Positions 1-9,352 of a stretch of 64,000 bases of DNA are shown piece after piece. The stretch is from assembly GCA_963627995.1 (NCBI GenBank), contig CAVGCV010000006.1, forward strand, positions 1 through 64,000, read 5' to 3'. The stretch is from UBA3839 sp963627995. GTDB taxonomy: Bacteria > Bacteroidota > Bacteroidia > Bacteroidales > Bacteroidaceae. The notes under the pieces are model-generated. The model was not told the origin of the DNA. It saw only the letters and a list, made by a program, of their open reading frames with translations, and did no database searches. The position numbers and the translations under genes were made by a program. How positions within the stretch are numbered: position 1 is the stretch's first letter; every line of letters starts with the position of its first letter.

Positions 1-64
1 TTCTTCCATTAAGGCATAAATGACGCTCTAAACGGCACCCTTTTTCAGTGCCCTCGTGATAGTG

Positions 65-82
65 TTTACCTCCTACTCGATT
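65..82 (+). mobile_element. Possible 3' tip of a group II intron (rest lies left of the window)
   Basis: The 18 bases here match, with two differences, the 3' end of the better supported group II intron remnant at 18707-18724; both have the form TTTRCCTCCTACTCRATT. A stem GGCAC/GTGCC at 34-38 and 48-52 and the weaker pairing ACGCT/AGTGT around it could be part of domain VI. No domain V can be seen in the few bases available. It would be inserted just downstream of the leftward methyltransferase gene. The assignment rests on the shared end and on my memory of Bacteroidales intron ends. Confidence 0.35.
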
Positions 83-102
83 GTAGATATACCTTCGTGT
101 TG

Positions 103-1314
103 TCATTCAACGTATAAAACGAGACCTTTTAGATACTCTCCCTCTGGATGGAACATATTGATGGGATGATCTGCAGGTTGGTGTAATTGATGCAGGATGC
201 GGACATTGCGCTTTGCCTGTGCGGCAGCGGTGAAAACAGCTGTTCGGAAATTTTCTTTTGTGATGACCTGCGAACAACTGAAAGTAAAAAGAATTCCACC
301 TGGCCGAATCTTTTCAAAAGCTTTTTGGTTAAGTCGGGCATATCCTTTCATCGCATTCCGAAGCGCATCCCGATGTTTCGCAAAGGCTGGTGGATCAAGT
401 ATGATTAAATCGTACTCATTTTGTTTGCAGTTGTCTAAAAATTTAAATGCATCTTCTGCAAAAGCCTGGTGACGACTATCATTTGGGAAATTCAAATTTA
501 CATTAGCATTCGTTAAGTCTATCGCTTTTTGTGAAGAATCTACAGAATGAACAAGACTTGCTCCGCCACGCATGGCGTAAAAAGAAAAGCCACCAGTATA
601 GCAAAACATATTCAGGATACGACGGTTGTTGGCATAAGATTCGAGTAATTTCCGATTTTCTCGTTGATCAATGAAAAAACCAGTTTTTTGCCCTTTCAGC
701 CAATCCACATGGAATGATAACCCATCTTCCGACGCAAGATTATCCGTATTCCCTCCGATGAGGAAGCCATTCTCTTGTTCTAACTCCGCTTTATAGGGTA
801 GAGTGGTTTCTGACTTATAAAACACATTTTCGATGGATGCGCCCAATATGTGTTTTAATGCTTGAGCAATAATGTGCCTATCATGGTGCATACCAACAGA
901 ATGAGCTTGCATTACTGCTGTTTTTCCATAAATATCAATTACTAACCCCGAAAGATTATCGCCCTCTCCATGGACAAGCCTATAAGCAGTTGTATGAATA
1001 TTTGCGCCGGCCAATCCAATGCTTTGTCGCAATTTAAACGCAGAAAGCAATCTTTGTTCATAAAAAGGTAGGTCGATAGATTCATGGTCGAATGAGAGGA
1101 CGCGTATCATGATACTGCCAATCTGATAGTGTCCTGTTGCGATATATTTGTACTCAAAGCCTTGCTCGTCTTTTTTCTTCTTGGTAGCCATGACCTCTAT
1201 CACTTCTCCCTCTTCGGGGGAATCCGAAAAATGGTGAATTGCCCCGGAGAACACCCACGGGTGGAAACGACACAAAGATTCGTCTTTACCAACTTTCAAA
1301 TATGCTTGCTTCAT
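103..1314 (-). CDS. RlmI-type 23S rRNA (cytosine-C5) methyltransferase
   Basis: A class I SAM-dependent RNA methyltransferase of the RlmI/YccW family, which makes m5C in 23S rRNA. The protein has an N-terminal PUA-like segment (LKVGKDESLCRFHPWVFSGAI), a Rossmann SAM site (NMFCYTGGFSFYA), motif IV LDPPAFAK and motif VI TFSCSQ with the probable catalytic Cys. The ATG at 1314 is chosen because family members begin just before this Y-L-K-x-G-K segment. An ATG at 1338 would add eight residues and overlap the upstream gene by 11 bases. It is the last gene of a leftward three-gene set with the RNase D-like and DUF5063-like genes. The exact target base is inferred from the family. Confidence 0.85.
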   Translation of the reverse strand: MKQAYLKVGKDESLCRFHPWVFSGAIHHFSDSPEEGEVIEVMATKKKKDEQGFEYKYIATGHYQIGSIMIRVLSFDHESIDLPFYEQRLLSAFKLRQSIGLAGANIHTTAYRLVHGEGDNLSGLVIDIYGKTAVMQAHSVGMHHDRHIIAQALKHILGASIENVFYKSETTLPYKAELEQENGFLIGGNTDNLASEDGLSFHVDWLKGQKTGFFIDQRENRKLLESYANNRRILNMFCYTGGFSFYAMRGGASLVHSVDSSQKAIDLTNANVNLNFPNDSRHQAFAEDAFKFLDNCKQNEYDLIILDPPAFAKHRDALRNAMKGYARLNQKAFEKIRPGGILFTFSCSQVITKENFRTAVFTAAAQAKRNVRILHQLHQPADHPINMFHPEGEYLKGLVLYVE

Positions 1315-1327
1315 AATATCTGCATGT

Positions 1328-1945
1328 TCAATTATCATTGATTATCAATTCAAAGTCATGGGTTTCCACTAATCGCTTGATTTCTTCGTGTATGTCAATG
1401 CAAGCCCATGCATCGGTGGCTGCATACCTTTTTTGAGATTCAGTCAATACATCTGCTTCCCAATTTGACAATTGCTGTCCTTTGGTTATTCTCTTGCCAA
1501 AAATATTTGCATAAATCTTTTGCAAACTCATGTCTTCTATGCCTAATTCATGAACTTCGTTTTGTAATTCCACAAAAGAACCGATTGTAAACTTGCGGCG
1601 TGTCTGAAGTTGATGGAAATCATCTTTTAATGAAAGACCAACTTTCATTGTACGTTGATCTTCCAACAGGCGTAAGAGAGCGTCTGGTATTCCAATGCGG
1701 TTAAGACGGAATAGAAAACATGTGTCATGAGTTGCCACTTGCAAAAGAGCCACCTTATTATATGTACCACGAGTAAAAGAAGGACGTGTTTCTGTATCAA
1801 GGCCTAAAATAGGCTGTGACATTAGGTAATCTACAGCTGCCTCTGTTTCTCTTTCACTTTCAATAGTTATGATACGGCCAGAAAATACAGAACGTGGAAG
1901 AGTTGTTATATCCTGTTTGTTGAATTTGTTCTTAATAATTTTCAT
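1328..1945 (-). CDS. RNase D-like 3'-5' exonuclease domain protein
   Basis: A single-domain DEDDy exonuclease of about 205 residues. Exo I is seen as LGLDTETRP, Exo II as VGLSLKDDFHQL and Exo III as YAATDA, giving the D-E-D-D acids and the Tyr of the Y-x3-D motif. It lacks the HRDC domains of full RNase D, so RNA processing is likely but the substrate is unknown. The ATG at 1945 is preferred; an in-frame TTG at 1963 could add six residues. It overlaps the end of the upstream DUF5063-like gene by 14 bases, which suggests translational coupling. Short proteins of this kind beside an rRNA methyltransferase are common in Bacteroidales as far as I recall. Confidence 0.85.
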   Translation of the reverse strand: MKIIKNKFNKQDITTLPRSVFSGRIITIESERETEAAVDYLMSQPILGLDTETRPSFTRGTYNKVALLQVATHDTCFLFRLNRIGIPDALLRLLEDQRTMKVGLSLKDDFHQLQTRRKFTIGSFVELQNEVHELGIEDMSLQKIYANIFGKRITKGQQLSNWEADVLTESQKRYAATDAWACIDIHEEIKRLVETHDFELIINDN

Positions 1946-2480
1946 TTCCTTCCATTTCTCCAAATCTCACATCATGTAATGCCCTCAATACATTGGTAAG
2001 CAACTGCCCCCAATAATATTCGAAATTCTCACGACAAAGTCTCAACGCCATAGCCATGATGCGTTCGTCCTCCGTACGATAGGCACAAACAAAGTTTTTC
2101 ATGTCTTGATAGATATCCGCGAGATTCTCACTGATTGTTGTCGCAATAGGCGTGTCGCTATATTTCATGTCTTCCATAAAAACATCAAGATAGGCATCGT
2201 ATTCAGCCAAAAGGATGGCAATATTGCCACGCACAATGTTGTAATTTTCTTCTGTTACCCAGTCTGTCAATTCGACATCAACATCAACACCTTGCTCTAT
2301 TTTTGAGATGGACAAGCCTCCAATATAGAGTCGTGGAAGAATTCTCAGAATGGCATCAATGAAATCATACCTGCTGGTTTCGTTCACATTTTCCAAAATG
2401 GTGCAATAGTCCAAAGCCGTCGCAACAAGTTCCAATGCATGATGTTCAAAAACAAAGGTATTATTATTTCTTCTTTCCAT
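1932..2480 (-). CDS. DUF5063-like protein
   Basis: A 182-residue acidic, mostly helical soluble protein without signal peptide or membrane segment. The pattern ALELVATALDYCTILE followed by ILPRLYIGGLSI near the N-terminus resembles the Bacteroidota family I know as DUF5063, which has no established function. It is first in a leftward set with the exonuclease (14-base overlap) and the rRNA methyltransferase, hinting at a role around RNA. A TAACTTTG -7 box lies at 2489-2496, only a few bases before the ATG, so the leader must be very short. The family assignment is from memory. Confidence 0.75.
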   Translation of the reverse strand: MERRNNNTFVFEHHALELVATALDYCTILENVNETSRYDFIDAILRILPRLYIGGLSISKIEQGVDVDVELTDWVTEENYNIVRGNIAILLAEYDAYLDVFMEDMKYSDTPIATTISENLADIYQDMKNFVCAYRTEDERIMAMALRLCRENFEYYWGQLLTNVLRALHDVRFGEMEGNENY

Positions 2481-2488
2481 ACTTTGGG

Positions 2489-2496
2489 CAAAGTTA
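2489..2496 (-). promoter_or_regulatory. -7 box (TAACTTTG) of the DUF5063/exonuclease/methyltransferase set
   Basis: Matches the Bacteroidales TAnnTTTG -7 consensus on the minus strand, with no convincing -33 element. It lies nine bases before the ATG at 2480, so the transcript would be almost leaderless. Confidence 0.45.
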
Positions 2497-2539
2497 CTAT
2501 CTTTTTATTGAAATGTTAGTAAGGTTATATTTGATTTCG

Positions 2540-2547
2540 TACTTTTG
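2540..2547 (+). promoter_or_regulatory. -7 box (TACTTTTG) for pepP
   Basis: TAnnTTTG match about 36 bases before the pepP ATG, divergent from the leftward promoter at 2489-2496. No clear -33 TTTG was found at 19-21 bases. Confidence 0.5.
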
Positions 2548-2583
2548 CACGCACAAAAAGTTTACTCCTAATCTTCTAAAAAC

Positions 2584-3972
2584 ATGTTTGATAAAGAAAT
2601 TTACATCGAACGCCGCAATCGTCTGAAACGCTTGGTGGGAAAAGGGTTGATTGTGATGATGGGAAATAATGAATCTCCTGTTAATTATCCGTCCAACACC
2701 TATAAATTTCGTCAAGACAGTTCTTTCCTTTATTATTTTGGTCTACAGCGGAACGGACTTGTCGGAATCATCGACATCGACACAAACTCGGAGATGCTTA
2801 TTGGCGACGACATTGATATTGATGACATCATTTGGTTTGGATATATCCCATCTATCAAAGACTTGGCCGAAAGCGTTGGCATTAAAAAATCTGCACCGTC
2901 GAGCGGACTGAAAAAAATCGTGAATCAGTCATTGGCAAAAGGGCAAATTATTCATTTTCTTCCACCTTATCGCCATGACCATATCATACAAATTGCAGAC
3001 CTGATGGATGTCAGTCCTTCGCAAGTTCGTGATTTGAGTTCCATCCAGCTCATCAAGGCGGTTGTTGAAATGCGTGCCATTAAATCTCCGGAGGAAATAG
3101 AAGAAATCGAGCATGCAATGGAAATAGGCTACCTTATGCATACAACAGCCATGAGGGCATGCCGTCCGGGAGTTACAGAACAACATATTGCCGGCTTGTT
3201 AGAAGGTGTTGCTTCTACTGAAGCGCGCGTTTCATTCCAGACAATCTTATCGATGCACGGTGAGATTCAACATGGAATGCCGTCAAGCCGTCCCTTAGAG
3301 GCTGGGAGGCTGATGCTTTGCGATGCAGGAGCAGAAACGAGAAACGGCTATTGTTCAGACAATACGCGTGTGACCCCCGTCTCAGGAAAATTCACGACCA
3401 AACAGCGTGATATTTATAGTATTGTCGAAGCATGCCACGACCTTGTCATGGAAAAAGCAAGGCCTGGCATGAAATGGGTCGATATGCACTTGGATGTATG
3501 TCGGATGATGACAGATAAACTAAAAGAGCTCGGCCTTATGAAAGGAAATACGGAGGATGCTGTGCAAGCGGGTGCCCATGCCATGTTCTTCCCGCATGGA
3601 TTAGGACACATGATGGGCTTGGACGTACATGACATGGAGGGGCTTGGACAGAACTTTGTAGGGTTCGATGACGAAGTCCAGCCCTCGTCCCAATTTGGAT
3701 TGAACTGCCTTCGTTGTGGAAGAAGACTGCAACCTGGATTTGTGATGACCGACGAGCCTGGTATTTATTTCATTCCTCATCTTATCGACTTGTGGCGGTC
3801 TCAAGGTCTACACAAGGACTTCATCAACTATAATTTGGTGGAAACGTATAAAGACTTTGGTGGAATCCGCTTGGAAGATGACCTGTTGATTACGGAAGAC
3901 GGCAACCGCGTATTGGGAAAGGAAATGATACCTTATCACCCCAATGATGTGGAGGCATTCATGGCAGAATAG
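2584..3972 (+). CDS. pepP: Xaa-Pro aminopeptidase (M24B, aminopeptidase P)
   Basis: Removes N-terminal residues that precede proline. The 462-residue protein has the N-terminal aminopeptidase P domain (about 1-165) and a C-terminal pita-bread M24 domain. The dinuclear metal ligands are visible: Asp in LCDAGAE, Asp in CSDNTR, His in HGLGHMMGL, Glu in DEPGIYF and Glu in IRLEDDL. The HGxGH motif is characteristic of the family. No signal peptide, so cytoplasmic. It is a single gene divergent from the DUF5063 set, followed by a decayed region. Length is normal for bacterial PepP. Confidence 0.93.
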   Translation: MFDKEIYIERRNRLKRLVGKGLIVMMGNNESPVNYPSNTYKFRQDSSFLYYFGLQRNGLVGIIDIDTNSEMLIGDDIDIDDIIWFGYIPSIKDLAESVGIKKSAPSSGLKKIVNQSLAKGQIIHFLPPYRHDHIIQIADLMDVSPSQVRDLSSIQLIKAVVEMRAIKSPEEIEEIEHAMEIGYLMHTTAMRACRPGVTEQHIAGLLEGVASTEARVSFQTILSMHGEIQHGMPSSRPLEAGRLMLCDAGAETRNGYCSDNTRVTPVSGKFTTKQRDIYSIVEACHDLVMEKARPGMKWVDMHLDVCRMMTDKLKELGLMKGNTEDAVQAGAHAMFFPHGLGHMMGLDVHDMEGLGQNFVGFDDEVQPSSQFGLNCLRCGRRLQPGFVMTDEPGIYFIPHLIDLWRSQGLHKDFINYNLVETYKDFGGIRLEDDLLITEDGNRVLGKEMIPYHPNDVEAFMAE

Positions 3973-3991
3973 ATTTTCAACCAACATCACA

Positions 3992-4390
3992 ATGAAAAAA
4001 AACATTATTTTAGCCGTTGTGCCGTGCATTCTAAACGAAACGGATTTGCCCAAGGTGTATTTCATCCCACGACTGTAAGAGAGCGCCCCGCCACCTATTT
4101 GGAAGTCCAAATCGTTCGGGCATGCTGTTGGGCGCACTCCCGTCTTGACTACTTTGAGGCCGAACTCTTACGTATGGGAAAGGCGACGTTCGCGTTGTGC
4201 GAGATATCCTTGCCCATAACACAGATGATATTCTCAAAGGCATGGCCAACTTTTTCACCAAAAAGTTGGCCATATTGGATTTATTCAGTTATTTTGTGCG
4301 GAAATAAGAAAAACCACGGAGGAACATGCGGGAGGTTTGGCGCGTGCCAATGACCAAGAAGTGGCAATTCATGAAAAAATTCTAACCAAT
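3992..4390 (+). pseudogene. Possible decayed gene between pepP and the AraC gene
   Basis: The 423-base gap after pepP holds no intact gene but has protein-like pieces in different frames. An ATG at 3992 opens a 28-codon frame (KKNIILAVVPCILNETDLP) ending in TAA. Another frame reads NTDDILKGMANFFTKKLA and stops near 4308. A third then reads TTEEHAGGLARANDQEVA and stops just before the AraC start. These pieces could come from one gene broken by frameshifts. I do not recognise the family. Confidence 0.3.
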
Positions 4391-4395
4391 ATAAC

Positions 4396-5265
4396 ATGAG
4401 TGATTCTGCTTATTTCCAGCATTTCAAAGGTAACCTAAATGATGATTTGGCAGCAGGAAACCATCCCGTCCGCGTCGATCGAACGGGAATGTTCCTATGC
4501 TTGGAGGGCAAGGCCGACATTGTGCTCGACGACATCCACTACGAATTGGAGCAAGGGATGATATGCGTCTATTTCCCTTACTCCATGCTCTATGTAAACT
4601 ATCGTTCCGATGACTTGGACGGCATCGCGATGACCGTCGATCTTGATGCCGTACAACCTCTGCTCAACAAGCTGCTCGACATCGACAGCATTCTGAACGT
4701 CCGCAATGCCCCTGTCGCAAAACTCTCGACCGATGATTTCAACCAACTCAACGAGTATATCCGCCTCTATATGCACCACGTGGAGCGGTCGAAACAATTC
4801 GCGAGCAACAACAATCGCCGGTTGTGGCAGCTGAACAAGTTTCAGGCAGAGTCTCTCAAGGAGTGCCTCATGCTGCAAATTGTCATGGCGTTCACTGGCG
4901 CAGACTCGCCGACGAAAGGAAGCGTAAACCGCAAGGACGAAATCGTACAACGCTTTCTGAACATGCTGCGCCTCAACTACAGGAAGGAACATGAGGTGAA
5001 GTTCTACGCCGACAGCCAGTATCTGTCCATGCGCTATTTTTCGTGCGTGGTGCGGGAACGTACCAGCCGCACTCCGTCGCAATGGATAGCCAAGGCTTTG
5101 CTGACCGATGCCAAACAACTGCTCGTCGAAACGGACAAATCAGTGAAAGAGGTGTCGGAGATTCTCCACTTTCCCAATCAATCGTATTTCGGAAAGTGGT
5201 TCAAGGCACACACGGGAAGAGGGCCTGTCGAATTTAAGCGGTACGCCGACAAAGGGAACTTGTAG
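4396..5265 (+). CDS. AraC-family transcriptional regulator
   Basis: A 289-residue regulator with an N-terminal cupin-like sensing domain (about 1-150) and a C-terminal double helix-turn-helix. The second HTH region includes KSVKEVSEILHFPNQSYFGK followed by the usual F-K-x-x-T-G-x-x-P-x-x-F/Y ending (WFKAHTGRGPVEFKRYA). It probably binds DNA near its own operon. Its TAG stop overlaps the GTG start of the giant sensor gene by one base, so the two are translationally coupled, and it heads the cassette AraC - sensor kinase - response regulator - membrane protein. The ligand cannot be told from sequence. Confidence 0.88.
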   Translation: MSDSAYFQHFKGNLNDDLAAGNHPVRVDRTGMFLCLEGKADIVLDDIHYELEQGMICVYFPYSMLYVNYRSDDLDGIAMTVDLDAVQPLLNKLLDIDSILNVRNAPVAKLSTDDFNQLNEYIRLYMHHVERSKQFASNNNRRLWQLNKFQAESLKECLMLQIVMAFTGADSPTKGSVNRKDEIVQRFLNMLRLNYRKEHEVKFYADSQYLSMRYFSCVVRERTSRTPSQWIAKALLTDAKQLLVETDKSVKEVSEILHFPNQSYFGKWFKAHTGRGPVEFKRYADKGNL

Positions 5266-8200
5266 TGGGGCTTTGCTCGTTTGCTGCTGCCAGAACAATC
5301 CTGTCGACTGCCGGTATTGTCCTTGTTCTCAGTGCGTTCTCCTCATGTGAAAATGGAATGGGGGAGAATGCGCTCAGACGCAAGGTGGACTCGCTCAACG
5401 CACTTTCGTACTCCCAGCACTACCGCTCGCTCGACTCCACGGCGCACTACGCACGTCGGGCTCTTGCCATGGCCGCCGGCTCCAAGTATGCCGACGGGCG
5501 CGACGAAGCGTTGTGCAACCTTGCCTTCGTGCAGACCTTGCGCATGGACTACGATTCAGCCACGACACTTTATCGGCAGGTGACCGACCGCTCCCACAAC
5601 GAACTGCTAAAACTCCTGGCCGACGTGGGCATGATGAAGGTGTGCCAGCGCCGTTCCAACAACAGGGAACTCTACGACTTCCGCAGCGCGGCGGAGAAAC
5701 GGATGGCGCGCATCCGTCCCGAAGCCGACGCAATGACCGACCACCAGCGTCTGCTATGGAACTATGCGCAGAGCGACTACCACATGACGCTCAGCATTTA
5801 CTACTATTACCTCCGGCAGGAAGACCAGGCGGTCGAGGAACTCACTGAACTGACGCGGCGTTTGGACTTGCAGGACTGCGACACCGCACAATTGGCCATG
5901 TTTTACTTCCTGTCAGGCAACGCCCGCAACGTGGACAACATGCTGACGGAGGACAATCTCGACAACATCCTGAAAGCGGTGGCGCTGTCCCACCAGGACG
6001 GCTACACTTACATCCTCTCGAAGTCGCTCACGACATTGGCCACCGACCTCATCCATGCTGTGCGCATGCGCTCAAGCCACATGGCATTCATGCGCGAAAT
6101 CCTTTCCATGCCCGACTCCGCGCCCGACAGCGAAATGAGCCTCAGGCTCTCGCAGCGCGCGCTCGCCGACTTCAAGGACTACGGGTCGCTCTTCGACATT
6201 TCGCAAACCTACATAGCCATAGCCGACTACTACCTCTACGCAAAGCAATACGAAACAGCCCTCGACACCCTGGCCAAAGCGCTGGACTGCATCAACGAGC
6301 ACCACCGCATGGCCAGCCGCGCGGACGGCGGCGAAACGCTGCGCCCGTTCAACCCCCGCGCCGCCGAGCTCTCCATCGAGATGCAATGGATCAGCAATCC
6401 CGCAAGCAACTCGCTGCCCGAATGGATGGCCGATGTCCGCGAGCGGCTTTGCCTCGTCTACAGCGCGCTGGGCAAAAAAAGGGAGTCCGACTACAACCGT
6501 AACATCTATCTCGACATCCTCGACGCCACGCGGCAGGACCGGCTGATGGAACAGCGGCTGTCTTCCGTCAAAGCCGAAGAAGCCACGGTCAACCGCACCA
6601 TACTCTTTGCGGCGGCCACCATCGTCCTGCTCGCTCTGCTGGTGTTCTACATGAGCCGCCGTCTGCGTTCCAACTATGCAGCCTACTACCGCCGCGAGCA
6701 GGAAGCGGTAGAGGAGGAGATGGGCAGATGGCGCACGCGCGCAGACCAAAGTTTTTCCTCGCTTGAAGAACAACAGGACGAGGTGAAAGCCGAACGGTCC
6801 GCCAACGAAAGGCGCTTGGCCGAACAGAAACGGCGCTACATCGACAAAACCACCTGCCTCTCCATCGTCTATGCCATCACGCCGTTCCTCGACCGCGCCC
6901 TCAACGAAGTGGCCAAGCTGCGGCGCAACGGACGCCCGTCGGACGCAGCAGGCAGGGACAGGCTGCTCTATCTTGGCGAACTCATCGACCGCATCAACCT
7001 CTACAACGACGTGCTGGCGCATTGGATTAAAATCCGTCAGGGAGCAGTTTCACTGAACATCGAGAACTTTGCGCTTCAACCGCTGTTCGACATACTCTCC
7101 AAAAGCACGAACGTCTTTAGGAACAAGCGCCTGGCGCTGCGTGTGGAAACCACGCCGTCCGTGGTGAAAGCCGACAAGGCGCTCACCCTGTTCATGGCGA
7201 ACACACTGTTGGAAAACGCCAGGAAATACACGCGCGAGGGCGGGAGCGTGACCCTGCGGGCAACGGAGGCCGGGAACTATGTCGAGATTTCCGTTGCCGA
7301 CACCGGCCGCGGCCTCTCGCCCGAAGACGTGGCGTGCATCTGCGACGAGAAAGTCTATGACTCCAGCAAAATCGGGCATCCCGATGCCGACAGCGAGCTC
7401 CAGCGCAACAAGGGCTTTGGGTTCGGACTGATGAATTGCAAGGGAATCATCGAAAAGTACCGAAAGACCAGCCCCCTTTTCGCCGTCTGCACACTGGGCA
7501 TCGAGAGCCAGCTCGGCAAAGGCAGCCGTTTCTTCTTCCGCCTTCCGAAGGGAACGATACGCACGCTCGCGCTGGCACTCCTCCTCGCCATCGGGAACGT
7601 GCCGGCCCTCGCGCGCGCCATCAACACTGCGCACCGCCCCGACTCGCTCCGCCCGACAGCCACCGCCCAGCCCAGCAGCCCCATGATTGAAAAGGCTTCC
7701 GCCCATGCCGACAGCGCCTATTTCGACAACGTCGACGGCTACTACGCCAACGCGCTGGCGCACGTCGACTCCGCCTGCCATTGGCTCAACCGCCACTACC
7801 TGTCGAAGCATCCCGGAGGCCAGCTCCTCATGCGCCTCATCGACAAGCGCATGCCGGAGATAGAACTGTGGAAGCAGGGATTCGCCACCGACTACGCCGT
7901 CATACTCGACATCCGCAACGAGGCCGCCATCGCCGCCCTCGCCCTCAACCGCTGGGACGTGTACTACTATAACAATGAAGTCTATACGCGCCTCTACAAG
8001 CTGAACTCACAGGACACCACGCTCGTACAATACTGCAACAGCATACAGACAGCCACCACCAACAAGCAGACCGTGCTCGTCGTCCTCGTGGCAGTCATCC
8101 TCCTCGGCCTCGCCATCTACTACCTCATCTACTACCGCAGCAACATCCTCACGACGTTCAACATGCGGCAGATACTCGAACTCAACCGCCGCATTTTCAA

Positions 8201-9338
8201 CAACGACTGCGAGGACGCGCTGCCAGCCATCATCCTCGCCGGCGTGACCGACATCCGCCGGACCGACGGCGTGGCACTCATGTACGCCGACCGCCGCACG
8301 CTTTCCTCCGCATCGTGCCCGCAGCCCGGCCTCGTGCACGACACGCTCGCGCGCTGCATGGACCGCGCCGCCCCCGAAGTCGGCATGGACGGACGCCTCC
8401 GCGCATTCCCGCTCGAGGTGGAGGGCGCCGGCGTCATCGGCGCCATTGCCTTCGTCTTCCACAGCGGCAACATCCAGTCCGACGACGACCGCCTCTTCCA
8501 GCTCACCGCACAGTACACCGCCGTCAACATCTACTTCTCCAACATCCGCATGGAGCGCCTGCGCCGCGACATCGAGCTGCAGGAGGACGAGAAGCGCAGG
8601 GCCGAACGCGAGGAGAACGCAGTGCACGTGCAGAACATGGTGCTCGACAACTGCCTGTCCACCATCAAGCACGAAACCATGTACTACCCAAACCGCATCA
8701 AAACCATCGTCGACCGGCTGCTCGGCCGCAGCGGCGGAGACACCCGCGCGCAAATCGACAGCATCGGCGAGCTCATCACCTACTACAAGGAGGTGTTCAC
8801 CCTCCTCAGCGCCTGCGCGGCGCGCCAGCTCGCCGCCGCGCCGTTCAAGCGGCAGCCCGTTCCGCTCGCCGCCGCCGCCGCCTACGCCGAGACGGCCTTC
8901 CGACGGCAGCGGAAGAAGGCCGCCGCCGCGCTCGACCTCACCGTCGTCCTCGCCCCGGCCGCGGCCGCGGCGCGCGCCATTGCCGACGAAACCATGCTGC
9001 GCTACCTCATGGAGTGCGTCCTTGCCGCCGCCGCCGACCTCATGCCCGAGGGACGCCTCCGCCTCGACATCGCCACCGAGGCGCACTTCGCCAAGTTCGC
9101 CCTCACGCTCGAGGGACTCCGGCTCGACGACGAAACCATCCACAACCTGTTCTACGCCCACAGCCTCCGCTACGACCCCGACACCGACACGCTCCACGGC
9201 GCCCAGCTCCTCGTCGCCCGGCAGATAGTGCGCGAGCACGACGAGCACGTCCGCCGGGGATGCCGCATCTATGCCGCGCCCGCAGAGGCCGCCGGCGCGT
9301 CAGGCACACAAATCGCATTCACCATACCCCTCAAATAA
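5265..9338 (+). CDS. Giant two-module membrane sensor histidine kinase (DUF5112/DUF5113-like)
   Basis: A 1357-residue protein starting at GTG, overlapping the AraC stop by one base. The N-terminus is a lipoprotein-like signal with Cys28. A periplasmic helical, TPR-like region runs to about 444, followed by a membrane segment (445-464). A cytoplasmic module (about 470-764) carries a kinase ATPase domain with N box (N646/N651), D box VADTGRGLS (D679) and G box GFGFGL (from 717), but no H box. A second signal-like hydrophobic stretch (765-786) precedes a short periplasmic region, a membrane segment (936-957), a GAF-like stretch and TIKHETMYYPNRI with His1136. The final ATPase-like domain lacks N and G boxes. 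This arrangement recalls the Bacteroidales families DUF5112/DUF5113, a recollection I could not verify. The response regulator 14 bases downstream is the likely partner. Confidence 0.8.
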   Translation: MGLCSFAAARTILSTAGIVLVLSAFSSCENGMGENALRRKVDSLNALSYSQHYRSLDSTAHYARRALAMAAGSKYADGRDEALCNLAFVQTLRMDYDSATTLYRQVTDRSHNELLKLLADVGMMKVCQRRSNNRELYDFRSAAEKRMARIRPEADAMTDHQRLLWNYAQSDYHMTLSIYYYYLRQEDQAVEELTELTRRLDLQDCDTAQLAMFYFLSGNARNVDNMLTEDNLDNILKAVALSHQDGYTYILSKSLTTLATDLIHAVRMRSSHMAFMREILSMPDSAPDSEMSLRLSQRALADFKDYGSLFDISQTYIAIADYYLYAKQYETALDTLAKALDCINEHHRMASRADGGETLRPFNPRAAELSIEMQWISNPASNSLPEWMADVRERLCLVYSALGKKRESDYNRNIYLDILDATRQDRLMEQRLSSVKAEEATVNRTILFAAATIVLLALLVFYMSRRLRSNYAAYYRREQEAVEEEMGRWRTRADQSFSSLEEQQDEVKAERSANERRLAEQKRRYIDKTTCLSIVYAITPFLDRALNEVAKLRRNGRPSDAAGRDRLLYLGELIDRINLYNDVLAHWIKIRQGAVSLNIENFALQPLFDILSKSTNVFRNKRLALRVETTPSVVKADKALTLFMANTLLENARKYTREGGSVTLRATEAGNYVEISVADTGRGLSPEDVACICDEKVYDSSKIGHPDADSELQRNKGFGFGLMNCKGIIEKYRKTSPLFAVCTLGIESQLGKGSRFFFRLPKGTIRTLALALLLAIGNVPALARAINTAHRPDSLRPTATAQPSSPMIEKASAHADSAYFDNVDGYYANALAHVDSACHWLNRHYLSKHPGGQLLMRLIDKRMPEIELWKQGFATDYAVILDIRNEAAIAALALNRWDVYYYNNEVYTRLYKLNSQDTTLVQYCNSIQTATTNKQTVLVVLVAVILLGLAIYYLIYYRSNILTTFNMRQILELNRRIFNNDCEDALPAIILAGVTDIRRTDGVALMYADRRTLSSASCPQPGLVHDTLARCMDRAAPEVGMDGRLRAFPLEVEGAGVIGAIAFVFHSGNIQSDDDRLFQLTAQYTAVNIYFSNIRMERLRRDIELQEDEKRRAEREENAVHVQNMVLDNCLSTIKHETMYYPNRIKTIVDRLLGRSGGDTRAQIDSIGELITYYKEVFTLLSACAARQLAAAPFKRQPVPLAAAAAYAETAFRRQRKKAAAALDLTVVLAPAAAAARAIADETMLRYLMECVLAAAADLMPEGRLRLDIATEAHFAKFALTLEGLRLDDETIHNLFYAHSLRYDPDTDTLHGAQLLVARQIVREHDEHVRRGCRIYAAPAEAAGASGTQIAFTIPLK

Positions 9339-9352
9339 CACCAACACCCACC

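Noticed and set aside
8007..9248. 413-codon open frame on the minus strand
   Set aside because: Shadow of the GC-rich 3' half of the sensor kinase gene.
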